A DNA stretch of 47,578 bases from Fructobacillus sp. EFB-N1 (GCF_001038455.1 NZ_LDUY01000010.1:1-47578); one strand, 5' to 3'. Positions 35,358 to 44,104 are shown, numbered from the stretch's first letter. Notes: a model not told the origin generated them from the sequence alone. A program made the numbers and translations.

Positions 35358-36545
35358 ATGACAGAACCACTTTTACCAGTTAACCAGGCGGTTGTTTCAA
35401 TCGCCCCCGATAAGTTGTTGGGCTTCCAACGACAGGTCTCAAGAATTGAGGACTTAACCTTTTTGACCTTTGGAGAGCCGGGCTTTGATACGCCAGCCGT
35501 TGTCAAGGAGGCGACGATTGCCGCCATTAATAATAACCGTTCCCATTATGGAAACTCTCAGGGGGAACCAGGTGTTCGTCAGGCAATTCTAGGTTATATG
35601 AAGGATCGTTATGACCTTGACTATCCAAGTATTGATAACGTTGTTGTGACCGTTGGTGTAACGGAAGCTATGCAGTCAATCTTTAAGACCTTGATTGCTA
35701 AGGGTGAGGGACTTTTGATCCCAGAGCCTGCTTATGGTTCGTACTTTGCTTCACTGAGCTTGGCCGATGGCGTTGCCGTGCCAATCGATACGGCAAAGAA
35801 TAAATTTAAGTTGACCCCGGCACTCGTTGACGAAGCTTTGGCCCAAGCAACGGTACCGGTTCGCGCCATTCTCTTGAACTATCCTAATAACCCAACTGGG
35901 GTAACTTACTCAAAGGAGGAGTTGGAAGAACTGGCTGTTTGCTTTAAGAAACACCGAATTTGGGTCATCTCAGATGAAATTTATTCCGAATTGACTTATG
36001 CCCATGACCACTATTCAATTGGCAAGCTGTTGCCAGAACAGACATTGGTTGTTAATGGTCTTTCAAAGTCTCATGCCATGACGGGTTACCGCTTTGGCTT
36101 TATCTTGGGCCCAGCAAGTGTGATGCAGTACATTCAAAAGATTCATGGCTCTTTGACTTACACCGTTCCAACCTTTATCGAAGACGGGGCAGAGACGGCC
36201 TTGCAGATGACGCGAGCAGAGCTGGACTACATGAAGGAAAGTTACCAAGATCGACGAGACTTTGCTAAGCAGACCTTAGAAGACCTTGGCTTTGACGTTG
36301 TTGATCCCGAAGGGGCCTTTTACCTCTTTGCCAAGATTCCGGCTGATTTTGGCACAGATGGCTGGACTTTTGCTGAAAAATTAGCAGAAGAGGGCAAGGT
36401 TGCAGTCATTCCTGGAGCAGCTTTCTCCCACTTTAAAGAGGCGAACGCTTATATCCGAATTTCTTATGCAACTGCTCAAGACCAATTAGAAATTGGCTTT
36501 GCAAAATTGCGGGACTACATTGAAAAGGCCCGTGCAAATCGGTAA
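35358..36545 (+). CDS. Class I/II PLP-dependent aminotransferase, copy 2
   Basis: A 395-residue paralogue of the preceding gene, colinear from LTFGEPGF through NYPNNPTGVTYSKEELEELA and GLSKSHAMTGYRFGF to the C-terminal IRISYATA. All cofactor-binding landmarks are intact, including the Schiff-base lysine. Differences are spread through the protein, so it is an old duplication or both were acquired; substrates may differ. ATG 35358 is chosen over an in-frame ATG at 35304 because AAAGGA and the family start (MTEPLLPVNQAVVSIAPDKL) support it. It has its own promoter and a long structured terminator. Confidence 0.88.
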   Translation: MTEPLLPVNQAVVSIAPDKLLGFQRQVSRIEDLTFLTFGEPGFDTPAVVKEATIAAINNNRSHYGNSQGEPGVRQAILGYMKDRYDLDYPSIDNVVVTVGVTEAMQSIFKTLIAKGEGLLIPEPAYGSYFASLSLADGVAVPIDTAKNKFKLTPALVDEALAQATVPVRAILLNYPNNPTGVTYSKEELEELAVCFKKHRIWVISDEIYSELTYAHDHYSIGKLLPEQTLVVNGLSKSHAMTGYRFGFILGPASVMQYIQKIHGSLTYTVPTFIEDGAETALQMTRAELDYMKESYQDRRDFAKQTLEDLGFDVVDPEGAFYLFAKIPADFGTDGWTFAEKLAEEGKVAVIPGAAFSHFKEANAYIRISYATAQDQLEIGFAKLRDYIEKARANR

Positions 36546-36551
36546 AATAAG

Positions 36552-36639
36552 AACCGACTAAAAGACGCTTTTGATTATCAACCCTGCAATTTGGACAAAT
36601 TTTAGGGCTGGAATCATTTCGCACTTTGGTCGGTTTTTT
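36552..36639 (+). terminator. Long structured terminator after the second aminotransferase
   Basis: AACCGAC (36552-36558) pairs with GTCGGTT (36629-36635), extendable by AAAG/CTTT, and is followed by T. Between the arms an inner fold pairs GATT/AATC and CCCT/AGGG around an A/T-rich stem. The 88-base fold is much larger than needed for termination. Confidence 0.55.
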
Positions 36640-36662
36640 AATTGCACAGATGGAGGCCGATG

Positions 36663-37592
36663 ATGGCAACAGAAAAGCACCCCGAACTATCCGGCCTGCT
36701 GGTCGTGAATAAGCCAAAGGAAATGACTTCCTTTGGTGTGGTTGCACGACTACGGCGGGTAACCGGACAGAAGAAGATTGGCCATGCAGGGACTTTAGAC
36801 CCAAATGTCGAGGGCGTCTTGGTTGTCGCCTTGGGGAAGGCCACCAAGTTGATTGACCTTTTGCAGAGTCGGCCAAAAACCTACACGGGGACGGTGACTT
36901 TTGGCTATGCAACGGAAAGTCAGGATGCTGATGGAGTAGTTGTTGAAGAAAAACCTTTAACAGCAGCCATTGACCAGGGTCAGCTCGACGCAGCTCGAGC
37001 TGATTTGACCGGTGATATTATCCAAATTCCGCCAATTTATTCGGCCGTTAAGGTCAACGGCAAGCGCCTCTATGAATATGCGCGAGCGGGGGGAGAGGTT
37101 GAACTGCCCAAGCGAGAGGCGACTATTTATCGCTTCGACCAGACCAGTCCGTTAACCTGGGTTGAGGGGCAACCTTACCAGCAAATGGACTTCTTAGCCC
37201 AAGTTTCCAAGGGAACCTATATTCGGACTCTGGCCTATGACCTTGGTCAAAAATTAGGACTGCCCGCGACGATGACTGCTTTGAAGCGGACAGCTGGCTC
37301 TGGCTTTACCATCGATCAAGCCGTCCCACTCGATGACTTGTTGGCGATGGATTATTCTGAAATTTTAACGCACGTGCATTCCATTGAGTCCGTGTTGACT
37401 TGGCCAAAGAAGGTCTTGACCCAAGACGAGGTCTTTGCGGTCAAGAACGGGCAAAAGATTCCAGTTAGCACCTGGTCACAAAATGATGCGGGTTACTATC
37501 AGGTGTATGACCAAGACCAGTTGTTGGCGGTCTACGCCTTTGATGTCGACCAGAATCTCTGGCGGTCGCGGTATTTTTTTGCCCAAAATTGA
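36663..37592 (+). CDS. truB: tRNA pseudouridine-55 synthase TruB
   Basis: Makes pseudouridine 55 in the T-loop of tRNAs. The 309-residue protein has LLVVNKPKEMTSFGVV, the catalytic HAGTLDPNVEGVL with Asp46, and the later motif YIRTLAYDLGQKLG with a C-terminal PUA-like tail (EVFAVKNGQKIPV). Two adjacent ATG codons exist (36660 and 36663); the second is better spaced from GGAGG at 36652-36656. ribF follows, as usual in Firmicutes. Confidence 0.94.
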   Translation: MATEKHPELSGLLVVNKPKEMTSFGVVARLRRVTGQKKIGHAGTLDPNVEGVLVVALGKATKLIDLLQSRPKTYTGTVTFGYATESQDADGVVVEEKPLTAAIDQGQLDAARADLTGDIIQIPPIYSAVKVNGKRLYEYARAGGEVELPKREATIYRFDQTSPLTWVEGQPYQQMDFLAQVSKGTYIRTLAYDLGQKLGLPATMTALKRTAGSGFTIDQAVPLDDLLAMDYSEILTHVHSIESVLTWPKKVLTQDEVFAVKNGQKIPVSTWSQNDAGYYQVYDQDQLLAVYAFDVDQNLWRSRYFFAQN

Positions 37593-37606
37593 AAGAAGCT
37601 AAGTGA

Positions 37607-37633
37607 TTGAATTTGCAGAAACTCTGCTATAAT
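37607..37633 (+). promoter_or_regulatory. Promoter of ribF with -10 almost touching the start codon
   Basis: TTGAAT (37607-37612) and extended -10 TGC TATAAT (37625-37633) are separated by 15 bases. Transcription would begin about 37640, exactly at an ATG. A short inverted repeat GCAGA-AAC-TCTGC overlaps the spacer. Confidence 0.6.
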
Positions 37634-37639
37634 ATGCCC

Positions 37640-38596
37640 ATGACTGAATTAATATCTTTGCATTATCCATTAAAAGAATTGCCCCAGTTGACTAGCAAGC
37701 AAGTGCTAGCAATGGGCTTTTTTGACGGGGTCCACCTGGGCCACCAGAAGGTAATCCAGGAAGCAGCACGGGTGGCGCATGAAAATGGCTTGCCACTGGC
37801 CGTTTTGACTTATAGCCCTTATCCGGGCTTGGTGTTTAAAAAGCTGCCCCAACCCTGGCATGATTTAACACCCTTGGACCAAAAGGTTCAGCTCTTAGGG
37901 AAACTTGGCGTTGAGCGGGTGTACTGCCTCCAATTGACATCACACCTTTCGGCTCTGCATCCAGAAGAATTTATTAAAGAAATTCTCTTGCCTCTCCAAG
38001 TTCATACCGTTGTCGCGGGCTTTGACCACCGCTACGGCAAGAAGGAGTACCAAGCTGACATGGCTCACCTGCCTGAATATGCTGCTGGTCGCTTTGATGT
38101 CCTGACGGTTGCTAAGAAGACCCTCGGTAAATCAGCTGCCAAGGTGGCCTCAAGGCAGATCCGCCAGGACCTAGCCACCGGTGACTTGGCTGCCGTAACG
38201 GAAAGTCTTGGTCGCGTCCACGAGACCACTGGGCTGATTGTCCATGGAGATGCTCGGGGTCGGACGCTGGGCTTCCCAACGATTAATATTTGGACGCCGG
38301 AAGTTGAGTTTCTGCCTGGTATCGGTGTTTACGCTGTGAGCGCCTATGTCGATGGCCGCTGGGTTGATGGAATGGCCTCGATTGGTCGCAATGTGACTTT
38401 TGAAGCGAACCGACCGGTGACAGTTGAAATCAACCTCTTTGACTTCGCTGATGAGGTTTATGGCGAGCCAGTGAAGGTTCAGTGGTACGCGAAGTTACGC
38501 AATGAAGTGAAGTTCGATTCCGCAGAAGCCCTGGTTGACCAGTTGCTGATTGACCAACAAAAGACACGTGAATACTTTCAAGAAAAAGCAGATTAA
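37640..38596 (+). CDS. ribF: Bifunctional riboflavin kinase/FAD synthetase RibF
   Basis: Phosphorylates riboflavin to FMN and adenylates FMN to FAD. The N-terminal FMN adenylyltransferase domain shows AMGFFDGVHLGHQKV and VAGFDHRYGK; the C-terminal flavokinase domain shows GDARGRTLGFPTINI and the VEINLFDF region. Length (about 318 residues) is normal. The start is either ATG 37634 or ATG 37640. No ribosome binding site precedes them, and a TATAAT lies directly upstream, so a leaderless message starting at 37640 is likely. Its last codons form the 5' arm of its terminator. Confidence 0.92.
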   Translation: MTELISLHYPLKELPQLTSKQVLAMGFFDGVHLGHQKVIQEAARVAHENGLPLAVLTYSPYPGLVFKKLPQPWHDLTPLDQKVQLLGKLGVERVYCLQLTSHLSALHPEEFIKEILLPLQVHTVVAGFDHRYGKKEYQADMAHLPEYAAGRFDVLTVAKKTLGKSAAKVASRQIRQDLATGDLAAVTESLGRVHETTGLIVHGDARGRTLGFPTINIWTPEVEFLPGIGVYAVSAYVDGRWVDGMASIGRNVTFEANRPVTVEINLFDFADEVYGEPVKVQWYAKLRNEVKFDSAEALVDQLLIDQQKTREYFQEKAD

Positions 38597-38613
38597 TTTT
38601 AATCTGCTTTTTT
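38583..38613 (+). terminator. Terminator overlapping the end of ribF
   Basis: A perfect 14-bp stem (38583-38596 with 38599-38612) and a T run. The 5' arm contains the last ribF codons and its TAA stop. Confidence 0.9.
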
Positions 38614-38668
38614 CATTGCCATGACATAATCGCTGATAAGGTTGATAGATGGGTATTTTTTCATAAAA

Positions 38669-38695
38669 TTAGCACTCGTTTATAAAGAGTGCTAA
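38669..38695. promoter_or_regulatory. CIRCE operator 1 (HrcA-binding site), perfect
   Basis: TTAGCACTC, nine bases, GAGTGCTAA: both arms match the CIRCE consensus exactly. It lies just upstream of the -35 box of the hrcA promoter. Confidence 0.97.
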
Positions 38696-38702
38696 AAATA
38701 GT

Positions 38703-38730
38703 TTGCATTTTTCTCAATCTTTTGTATAAT
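38703..38730 (+). promoter_or_regulatory. Sigma-A promoter of hrcA-grpE-dnaK-dnaJ
   Basis: TTGCAT (38703-38708) and TATAAT (38725-38730) are separated by 16 bases. It is sandwiched between the two CIRCE elements, and the predicted start near 38737 touches the second. Confidence 0.85.
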
Positions 38731-38737
38731 ATAGTTG

Positions 38738-38764
38738 TTAGCAGTTAAGAGTTTTGAGTGCTAA
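38738..38764. promoter_or_regulatory. CIRCE operator 2, left arm degenerate
   Basis: TTAGCAGTT, nine bases, GAGTGCTAA: the right arm is perfect, the left arm matches 7 of 9, and the 9-9-9 geometry is kept. It covers the start of the transcript. Confidence 0.85.
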
Positions 38765-38789
38765 ATAAAATTAAAGGGGGTTTGGGTTG

Positions 38790-39821
38790 ATGCTAACTGA
38801 TCGACAGCAATTAATTTTGGCGGCGATTATTTATGAATATACCCAGACCGCCCGAGCGGTCGGGTCAAAGACCTTACATGACCAGTTAAATTTGGAGTTT
38901 TCACCGGCAACGATTCGCAATGAGATGAGTTTCTTGGAGGAAGCCGAGCTGATTAAAAAGCTCCACACCTCTGCCGGTCGAATTCCTTCAAAAGCTGGTT
39001 ACCGCTACTACCTTGACCACTTAATGGTGGCCGACCAGGTTTCTGACCAAGATGTTGTGCTGATTGCCCAACGGATTCGTGGTAACTTCCATGAATTGGA
39101 TGATTTGCTTGGCCAAACGGCCCGGCAATTAGCAGACATGACGGGGTTAACGGCATTGGTGTTAAAGCCAAAGGCCGTTAACCTAAAAATCTCGTCTTTC
39201 CAATTGATTCAGCTGGAACGGCAACAGGTTTTGGCCGTCCTAGCAACTTCTGATGGGAAGGTAACCTCACAAACTTTCCGCCTACCAAAAGAAATGACCG
39301 TCTCGTCCTTAACGGACATGGTGGCTTATATCAATGCACAGATGGTTGGCAGACCGGTTCAAGAGGTTCTTTCACTGATGAATTCAGAAGAGTTGCCCGT
39401 CACGCTTTCACGCAATGTTGAAAGCCCGGCAGCTTTCCTACAGCTCTTCGGTGAAGTGTTGGCTCGATCGGTTGAAGAGCAGGTCCACATTGGTGGTCGG
39501 CTCAACCTCTTAGAGGTGGCCGACGACGCCTACTTAAACCTGAAGGAAGCCCGGTCGGTCTTGGAGTTGTTTGACTCGCCTGGGGTGGTGCGCCAATTGG
39601 CTGTGACACAAAAACAGTCGGTGACGATTCGCTTGGGTCAGGAGTTACCAACGTCGCTTTTGCAGGATTACGCCATTCTGGCCGCACCGTTTTCGGTCGG
39701 TGGCGATGATGGCGGTGTGATCGCATTAGTGGGTCCCATTCGGATGCCATATGCTAAGGTTGCCCGATTATTATCAACCTTTGCCAAAGCACTAGATACA
39801 AAATTACTCGAATATGTTTAA
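38790..39821 (+). CDS. hrcA: Heat-inducible transcription repressor HrcA
   Basis: Represses class I heat-shock genes by binding CIRCE; GroEL helps it fold. The 343-residue protein has the N-terminal winged helix (LTDRQQLILAAIIYEY, SPATIRNEMSFLEEAELI, HTSAGRIPSKAGYRYYLD) and the C-terminal dimerisation/GAF-like region ending in IALVGPIRMPYAKV. ATG 38790 lies 9 bases after AAAGGGGG; the TTG three bases earlier is less likely. As first gene of the dnaK operon it is autoregulated through the two CIRCE sites. Confidence 0.96.
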   Translation: MLTDRQQLILAAIIYEYTQTARAVGSKTLHDQLNLEFSPATIRNEMSFLEEAELIKKLHTSAGRIPSKAGYRYYLDHLMVADQVSDQDVVLIAQRIRGNFHELDDLLGQTARQLADMTGLTALVLKPKAVNLKISSFQLIQLERQQVLAVLATSDGKVTSQTFRLPKEMTVSSLTDMVAYINAQMVGRPVQEVLSLMNSEELPVTLSRNVESPAAFLQLFGEVLARSVEEQVHIGGRLNLLEVADDAYLNLKEARSVLELFDSPGVVRQLAVTQKQSVTIRLGQELPTSLLQDYAILAAPFSVGGDDGGVIALVGPIRMPYAKVARLLSTFAKALDTKLLEYV

Positions 39822-39839
39822 CCAAAAGGAGGAACGCCC

Positions 39840-40445
39840 GTGGCGAAGTCTGAAGATGAAAAAGATTTGAAGCAAGCTGATATTGAGGAAGAAACAGAGG
39901 CAAAGGAATTTGCTGATGCAGACCAAACTCAAGAAGAAGCTAAGGACAAATCAGAAGAGACACAAGCAGAATCAGTGGAGGAACCAGCAGTGGATCCACT
40001 AGCTGATTTGCAAGCAGCCCTTGAGAAGAAGGATGACGCATTACTTCGTGCTCAGGCTGAAATTCAAAACATCCAAAGTCGTAATGCTCGTGAAATTCAA
40101 AATATTCGCAAGTATGACGGCCAGAAATTAGCCGAAGCCATCTTACCGGTGGTTGATAACTTGGAACGCGCCCTTGCCGTTGAAGTGGGGGATGACGACC
40201 AGGTGGCACAAATCCACAAGGGTGTTGAAATCACGTTGAAGACTTTGAAGCAGGCGTTGACAACCAACGGTATTCAAGAAGTCGGTCAAGTTGGTGATGA
40301 CTTTGATCCAAATACCATGCAGGGTGTTCAATCCGTGCCGGCAGAAGGCAAAATTAAGGCCGACCAAGTGGCAACGGTCTTTCAAAAGGGCTATGTCCTT
40401 CAAGATCGCGTCATTCGCTCAGCGATGGTCGCGGTTGCACAATAA
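39840..40445 (+). CDS. grpE: Nucleotide exchange factor GrpE
   Basis: Releases ADP from DnaK to reset the chaperone cycle. The 201-residue protein starts with an acidic, disordered stretch (residues about 1-55), then a long coiled-coil helix (LQAALEKKDDALLRAQAEIQ) and the C-terminal beta domain (VFQKGYVLQDRVIRSAMVAVAQ), the family's most conserved part. It starts at GTG 39840 after AAAGGAGG, 18 bases after hrcA. The 99-base gap to dnaK has a small hairpin (TTTGC/GCAAA) but no clear promoter. Confidence 0.95.
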   Translation: MAKSEDEKDLKQADIEEETEAKEFADADQTQEEAKDKSEETQAESVEEPAVDPLADLQAALEKKDDALLRAQAEIQNIQSRNAREIQNIRKYDGQKLAEAILPVVDNLERALAVEVGDDDQVAQIHKGVEITLKTLKQALTTNGIQEVGQVGDDFDPNTMQGVQSVPAEGKIKADQVATVFQKGYVLQDRVIRSAMVAVAQ

Positions 40446-40544
40446 CATTTGCAAAATAGCAAATATCTGGTGACTCAGCCCTCTGGCACCACACCTTAAA
40501 AAGCTTAAGAATATGATTTAAAAAATAGGAAGGGTCGATATACT

Positions 40545-42392
40545 ATGTCAAAGATTATCGGAATTGATTTAGGAACTACTAACTCAGCTGTTGCCGTTTT
40601 GGAAGGTGGCAAGCCAAAGATTATTACAAACCCTGATGGTGGTCGGACGACACCTTCAGTTGTGTCATTTAAGAGTGGGGAGACCCAGGTTGGTGACGTT
40701 GCAAAGCGTCAAGCAATCACAAACCCAGACACGATTTCATCAATCAAGTCTCACATGGGCGAAGAAGGTTACAAGGTAACCGTTGATGGTAAGGACTACA
40801 CACCACAAGAAATTTCAGCCATGATTTTGCAGTACATCAAGGGCTATGCAGAAGACTACTTGGGAGAAAAGGTTGACAAGGCCGTAATTACGGTTCCTGC
40901 ATACTTTAACGATGCCCAACGTCAAGCTACCAAGGATGCCGGTAAGATTGCTGGTTTGGAAGTAGAACGTATCATCAACGAACCAACGGCTGCTTCATTG
41001 GCTTATGGAATGGACAAGTTGGATAAGGATGAAAAGATCTTGGTCTATGACCTTGGTGGAGGAACATTTGATGTTTCTGTCCTTGAATTAGGCGACGGTG
41101 TCTTCGAAGTTTTGTCAACAAACGGTGATACTCACCTTGGTGGTGATGACTTCGATGCTAAGATTATCGACTACTTGGCTGATGAATTTAAGAAGGAAAA
41201 CGGCATCGACTTGAAGCAAGACAAGTTGGCCTTGCAGCGTTTGAAGGATGCCGCTGAAACTGCTAAGAAGACTTTGTCTTCGGCTACTGAAGCACAAATC
41301 GACTTGCCATTTATCGCTTCTGGCGACCAAGGACCTTTGCACTTGCAAACTTCTTTGACTCGCGCAAAGTTCAACGAATTGACAGCTGATTTGGTCAAGA
41401 AGGCCGAAGCACCTGTAATGAACGCCTTGAAGGATGCTGGCTTGTCATTTAACGACATCGATGAAGTGATTTTGAACGGTGGTTCAACTCGTATCCCTGC
41501 TGTCCAAGAATCAGTGAAGAAGATGACTGGTAAGGAACCAAACCACTCAATCAACCCTGATGAAGCCGTTGCCTTGGGTGCCGCTGTTCAAGGTGGTGTG
41601 ATTACTGGGGATGTGAAGGACGTTGTCTTGTTGGATGTTACGCCTTTGTCACTTGGTATCGAAACCATGGGTGGTGTCTTCACGAAGTTGATTGATCGTA
41701 ACACGACAATCCCAACTTCAAAGTCACAAGTCTTCTCAACTGCAGAAGACAACCAGCCAGCCGTTGATATTCACGTTTTGCAAGGTGAACGTTCAATGGC
41801 GGCTGATAACAAGACTTTGGGTCGTTTCCAATTGTCTGACATCCCTGCTGCAAAGCGTGGTGTCCCACAAATCGAAGTGACGTTTGATATCGACCGTAAC
41901 GGTATCGTGAACGTTTCTGCTAAGGATTTGGGAACGCAAAAGGAACAAAAGATTACCATCCAAGCTGCCGGTGGTTTGTCTGACGAAGAAATCGAAAAGA
42001 TGATGAACGACGCCAAGGCAAACGAAGAAGCCGACAACAAGAAGAAGGAAGCAGTTGAAACGCGCAACAACGCCGACCAATTGATTTTCCAGACTGAAAA
42101 GACGTTGGAAGAAGTTGGCGACAAGTTGTCAGATGACGACAAGAAGCCAACACAAGATGCCTTGGATGCTTTGAAGAAGGCTAAGGAAGATGCTGCTGCC
42201 GAAGACGCTGACTTGACTGATTTGAAGGCCAAGACAGACGACTTGCAAAAGGTAGCTACTGAATTGGCAACGAAGTTGTACCAGCAAGCACAACAAGCCC
42301 AAGAAGCACAGGGCGGTGCCGAAGGTGCTAAGAAGGATGACAACACCGTTGATGGTGACTTCGAAGAAGTTAACCCAGATGACAAGAAGTAA
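40545..42392 (+). CDS. dnaK: Molecular chaperone DnaK (Hsp70)
   Basis: The ATP-driven chaperone that binds unfolded hydrophobic peptides, working with DnaJ and GrpE. The 615-residue protein is standard for Gram-positives, which lack the extra segment of the proteobacterial N-domain. Landmarks are [59 protein letters not shown] and the linker [14 protein letters not shown]. The C-terminal lid ends in an acidic tail EEVNPDDKK. Codon use is strongly biased to a few codons, fitting high expression. Confidence 0.97.
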   Translation: MSKIIGIDLGTTNSAVAVLEGGKPKIITNPDGGRTTPSVVSFKSGETQVGDVAKRQAITNPDTISSIKSHMGEEGYKVTVDGKDYTPQEISAMILQYIKGYAEDYLGEKVDKAVITVPAYFNDAQRQATKDAGKIAGLEVERIINEPTAASLAYGMDKLDKDEKILVYDLGGGTFDVSVLELGDGVFEVLSTNGDTHLGGDDFDAKIIDYLADEFKKENGIDLKQDKLALQRLKDAAETAKKTLSSATEAQIDLPFIASGDQGPLHLQTSLTRAKFNELTADLVKKAEAPVMNALKDAGLSFNDIDEVILNGGSTRIPAVQESVKKMTGKEPNHSINPDEAVALGAAVQGGVITGDVKDVVLLDVTPLSLGIETMGGVFTKLIDRNTTIPTSKSQVFSTAEDNQPAVDIHVLQGERSMAADNKTLGRFQLSDIPAAKRGVPQIEVTFDIDRNGIVNVSAKDLGTQKEQKITIQAAGGLSDEEIEKMMNDAKANEEADNKKKEAVETRNNADQLIFQTEKTLEEVGDKLSDDDKKPTQDALDALKKAKEDAAAEDADLTDLKAKTDDLQKVATELATKLYQQAQQAQEAQGGAEGAKKDDNTVDGDFEEVNPDDKK

Positions 42393-42473
42393 TCTTTTCT
42401 TTGCCAGTGAAAATTGATACAATGGACCAGCTGCGGCTCGGTCCGTACATATTTGAATCAAAGGAGTCCGCTT

Positions 42474-43385
42474 GTGAATAACACTGAATTTTACGACCGT
42501 CTTGGAGTTTCTAAGACAGCTAGTCAAGATGAAATTAAAAAAGCATATCGCAAACTTTCAAAGAAGTACCACCCTGATTTGAACCATGAACCAGGGGCAG
42601 AGGACAAGTATAAGGAAGTTCAGGAAGCCTTTGAAACGCTTGGTGACCCACAAAAGCGCCAGCAGTATGACCAATTTGGTGCTGCAGGTGCCCAGGGTGG
42701 CTTTGGAGGTCAAGGCGGCTTCGGCGGTGCTCAGGGTGGTTTCGGCGACTTTTCTGATTTGGGCGATATCTTCTCTCAAATGTTTGGTGGCGGGTTCCAG
42801 GATCCAAATGCACCACGTAAGGGTCGTGACCTCCAGTACCGGATGCATTTGACTTTTGAGGAAGCCATTTTCGGAACTGAAAAGAACGTTAAGTATACGC
42901 GTTCACAGGCCGACCGTTCACAGCACGAGGTTAAGGTGAAGGTACCTGCTGGTGTTGAAACTGGCCAGCAGATGCGCTTGTCTGGCCAAGGTGAAGACGG
43001 TGTTAATGGTGGTCCACAGGGTGACTTGTACGTGGTCTTCTCCGTTGCGGCTTCAAAGGATGGCTTTGAGCGTGACGGTGCTGATATCTACCTTCAGCAA
43101 GACATCGACTTTATCACGGCGGCTTTGGGGGCTGAAATCCCCGTTAAAACGGTTCACGGTGAAGTGAAGTTGAAGATTCCGGCAGGGACGCAAAATGGTC
43201 GTCGCTTCCGCTTAGGTGGCAAGGGTGCTGCTCGTTTGCATGGTAACGGCTATGGCGACCAATTCGTTGTGTTGAACGTTGTTGTGCCAACAAAGCTTAA
43301 CAAGGACCAGAAGGCTGCCTTAGAGGCCTTTGCGACCGCTTCAGGTGCTAAGGTTGCTAAGAAGAAGTCAATCTTCGATAAGTAA
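42474..43385 (+). CDS. dnaJ: DnaJ co-chaperone lacking the zinc-finger domain
   Basis: A J-protein that stimulates DnaK ATPase and delivers substrates. The protein is 303 residues instead of about 375-385. The J domain is intact with HPD at residues 33-35, followed by a Gly/Phe-rich linker with repeated GGFGG (residues 69-108). The C-terminal beta domains are present ([19 protein letters not shown] to [16 protein letters not shown]). The cysteine-rich domain with its four CxxCxGxG motifs is absent: residues about 141-151 go straight from [15 protein letters not shown] to [10 protein letters not shown], and there is no cysteine. It is thus class B (CbpA-like) in architecture but in the dnaJ slot of the hrcA operon. 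It starts at GTG 42474 with AAAGGAG upstream. Confidence 0.9.
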   Translation: MNNTEFYDRLGVSKTASQDEIKKAYRKLSKKYHPDLNHEPGAEDKYKEVQEAFETLGDPQKRQQYDQFGAAGAQGGFGGQGGFGGAQGGFGDFSDLGDIFSQMFGGGFQDPNAPRKGRDLQYRMHLTFEEAIFGTEKNVKYTRSQADRSQHEVKVKVPAGVETGQQMRLSGQGEDGVNGGPQGDLYVVFSVAASKDGFERDGADIYLQQDIDFITAALGAEIPVKTVHGEVKLKIPAGTQNGRRFRLGGKGAARLHGNGYGDQFVVLNVVVPTKLNKDQKAALEAFATASGAKVAKKKSIFDK

Positions 43386-43433
43386 GACAATTTAAAATCA
43401 GTTAAGACGTCTTTAGTCTTCATCTGTTCAATC

Positions 43434-43465
43434 AAAAAAGCCGGCTCAGACGAGTCGGCTTTTTG
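43434..43465. terminator. Bidirectional terminator between dnaJ and def
   Basis: AAAAAAGCCGGCTC (43434-43447) pairs with GAGTCGGCTTTTT (43452-43464). The flanking A and T runs allow use by both convergent genes. Confidence 0.88.
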
Positions 43466-43481
43466 TGTTTGATTATGATTT

Positions 43482-44060
43482 TTAAAGGTACTTGGTTGAA
43501 TCATCCACGTGCCATGGATCTTGGCGGTTGATGTGGTCATAGTACAACTTGCCATGCAAGTGGTCAATTTCGTGTTGGAAGACGATGGCAGGGTAGTTGC
43601 GCAAAGTCTTTGTCAGAGTCTGACCGGATTCGTCTTGGTAGCGAACCGTAATCTTCTTTGACCGAGGGACAAAGCCAGGAACGTCTTCGTCAACCGAGAG
43701 GCAACCCTCACCGGTTTCCAATGCGGCCCGTCCAACCGTTTCAGACACGATGACGGGGTTAAAGACAACACCCTTGAAGAATGGCTTGTCTTCGGCATCT
43801 TCGGCTGGGTCAGCAGAGGGAATCAAGATGGCTGTCATCTGCAAAGATTCTCCAACCTGTGGGGCAGCGAGGCCAACGCCGGGGCGTAGACCGTACTTTT
43901 CATTTTCTTCCTCGTCTTGTGAGACTTCTAAGTAAGTCATCATATCCTTGGCGAGTTGTTGGTGCTCAGCACTAAGAGGGAAGGGAACTTCCTTAGCCTG
44001 GTCACGCAGAACAGGGTCACCGTCGCGCGTGATTTTATCCATGGTGAAACGAATTGTCAT
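43482..44060 (-). CDS. def: Peptide deformylase
   Basis: Removes the formyl group from the initiator Met of new proteins. The 192-residue protein has all three motifs: GVGLAAPQ (61-68), EGCLSV with metal ligand Cys120, and QHEIDHL with metal ligands His163 and His167 and catalytic Glu164. The insertion before motif 1 (DEEENEKYGLRP) marks the Gram-positive type II form. GGAG precedes the ATG on the minus strand. A TGCTATACT extended -10 lies at 44096-44104 (minus strand). It is transcribed alone and convergent with dnaJ. Confidence 0.95.
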   Translation of the reverse strand: MTIRFTMDKITRDGDPVLRDQAKEVPFPLSAEHQQLAKDMMTYLEVSQDEEENEKYGLRPGVGLAAPQVGESLQMTAILIPSADPAEDAEDKPFFKGVVFNPVIVSETVGRAALETGEGCLSVDEDVPGFVPRSKKITVRYQDESGQTLTKTLRNYPAIVFQHEIDHLHGKLYYDHINRQDPWHVDDSTKYL

Positions 44061-44095
44061 GTTGGTTAACTCCTACTTACAATTTATCAACTCTA

Positions 44096-44104
44096 AGTAT
44101 AGCA
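44096..44104 (-). promoter_or_regulatory. Extended -10 promoter of def
   Basis: On the minus strand the sequence reads TGC TATACT, 36 bases before the def ATG. No good -35 box is at standard spacing. The rest of the divergent gap (44105-44265) has a weak TAAAAT box for the rightward genes. Confidence 0.4.

Noticed and set aside
41771-42385. Minus-strand open frame of 204 codons within dnaK
   Set aside because: It mirrors the biased codons of the highly conserved dnaK 3' end (Ser/Ala/Phe-rich translation) and has no signal of its own.
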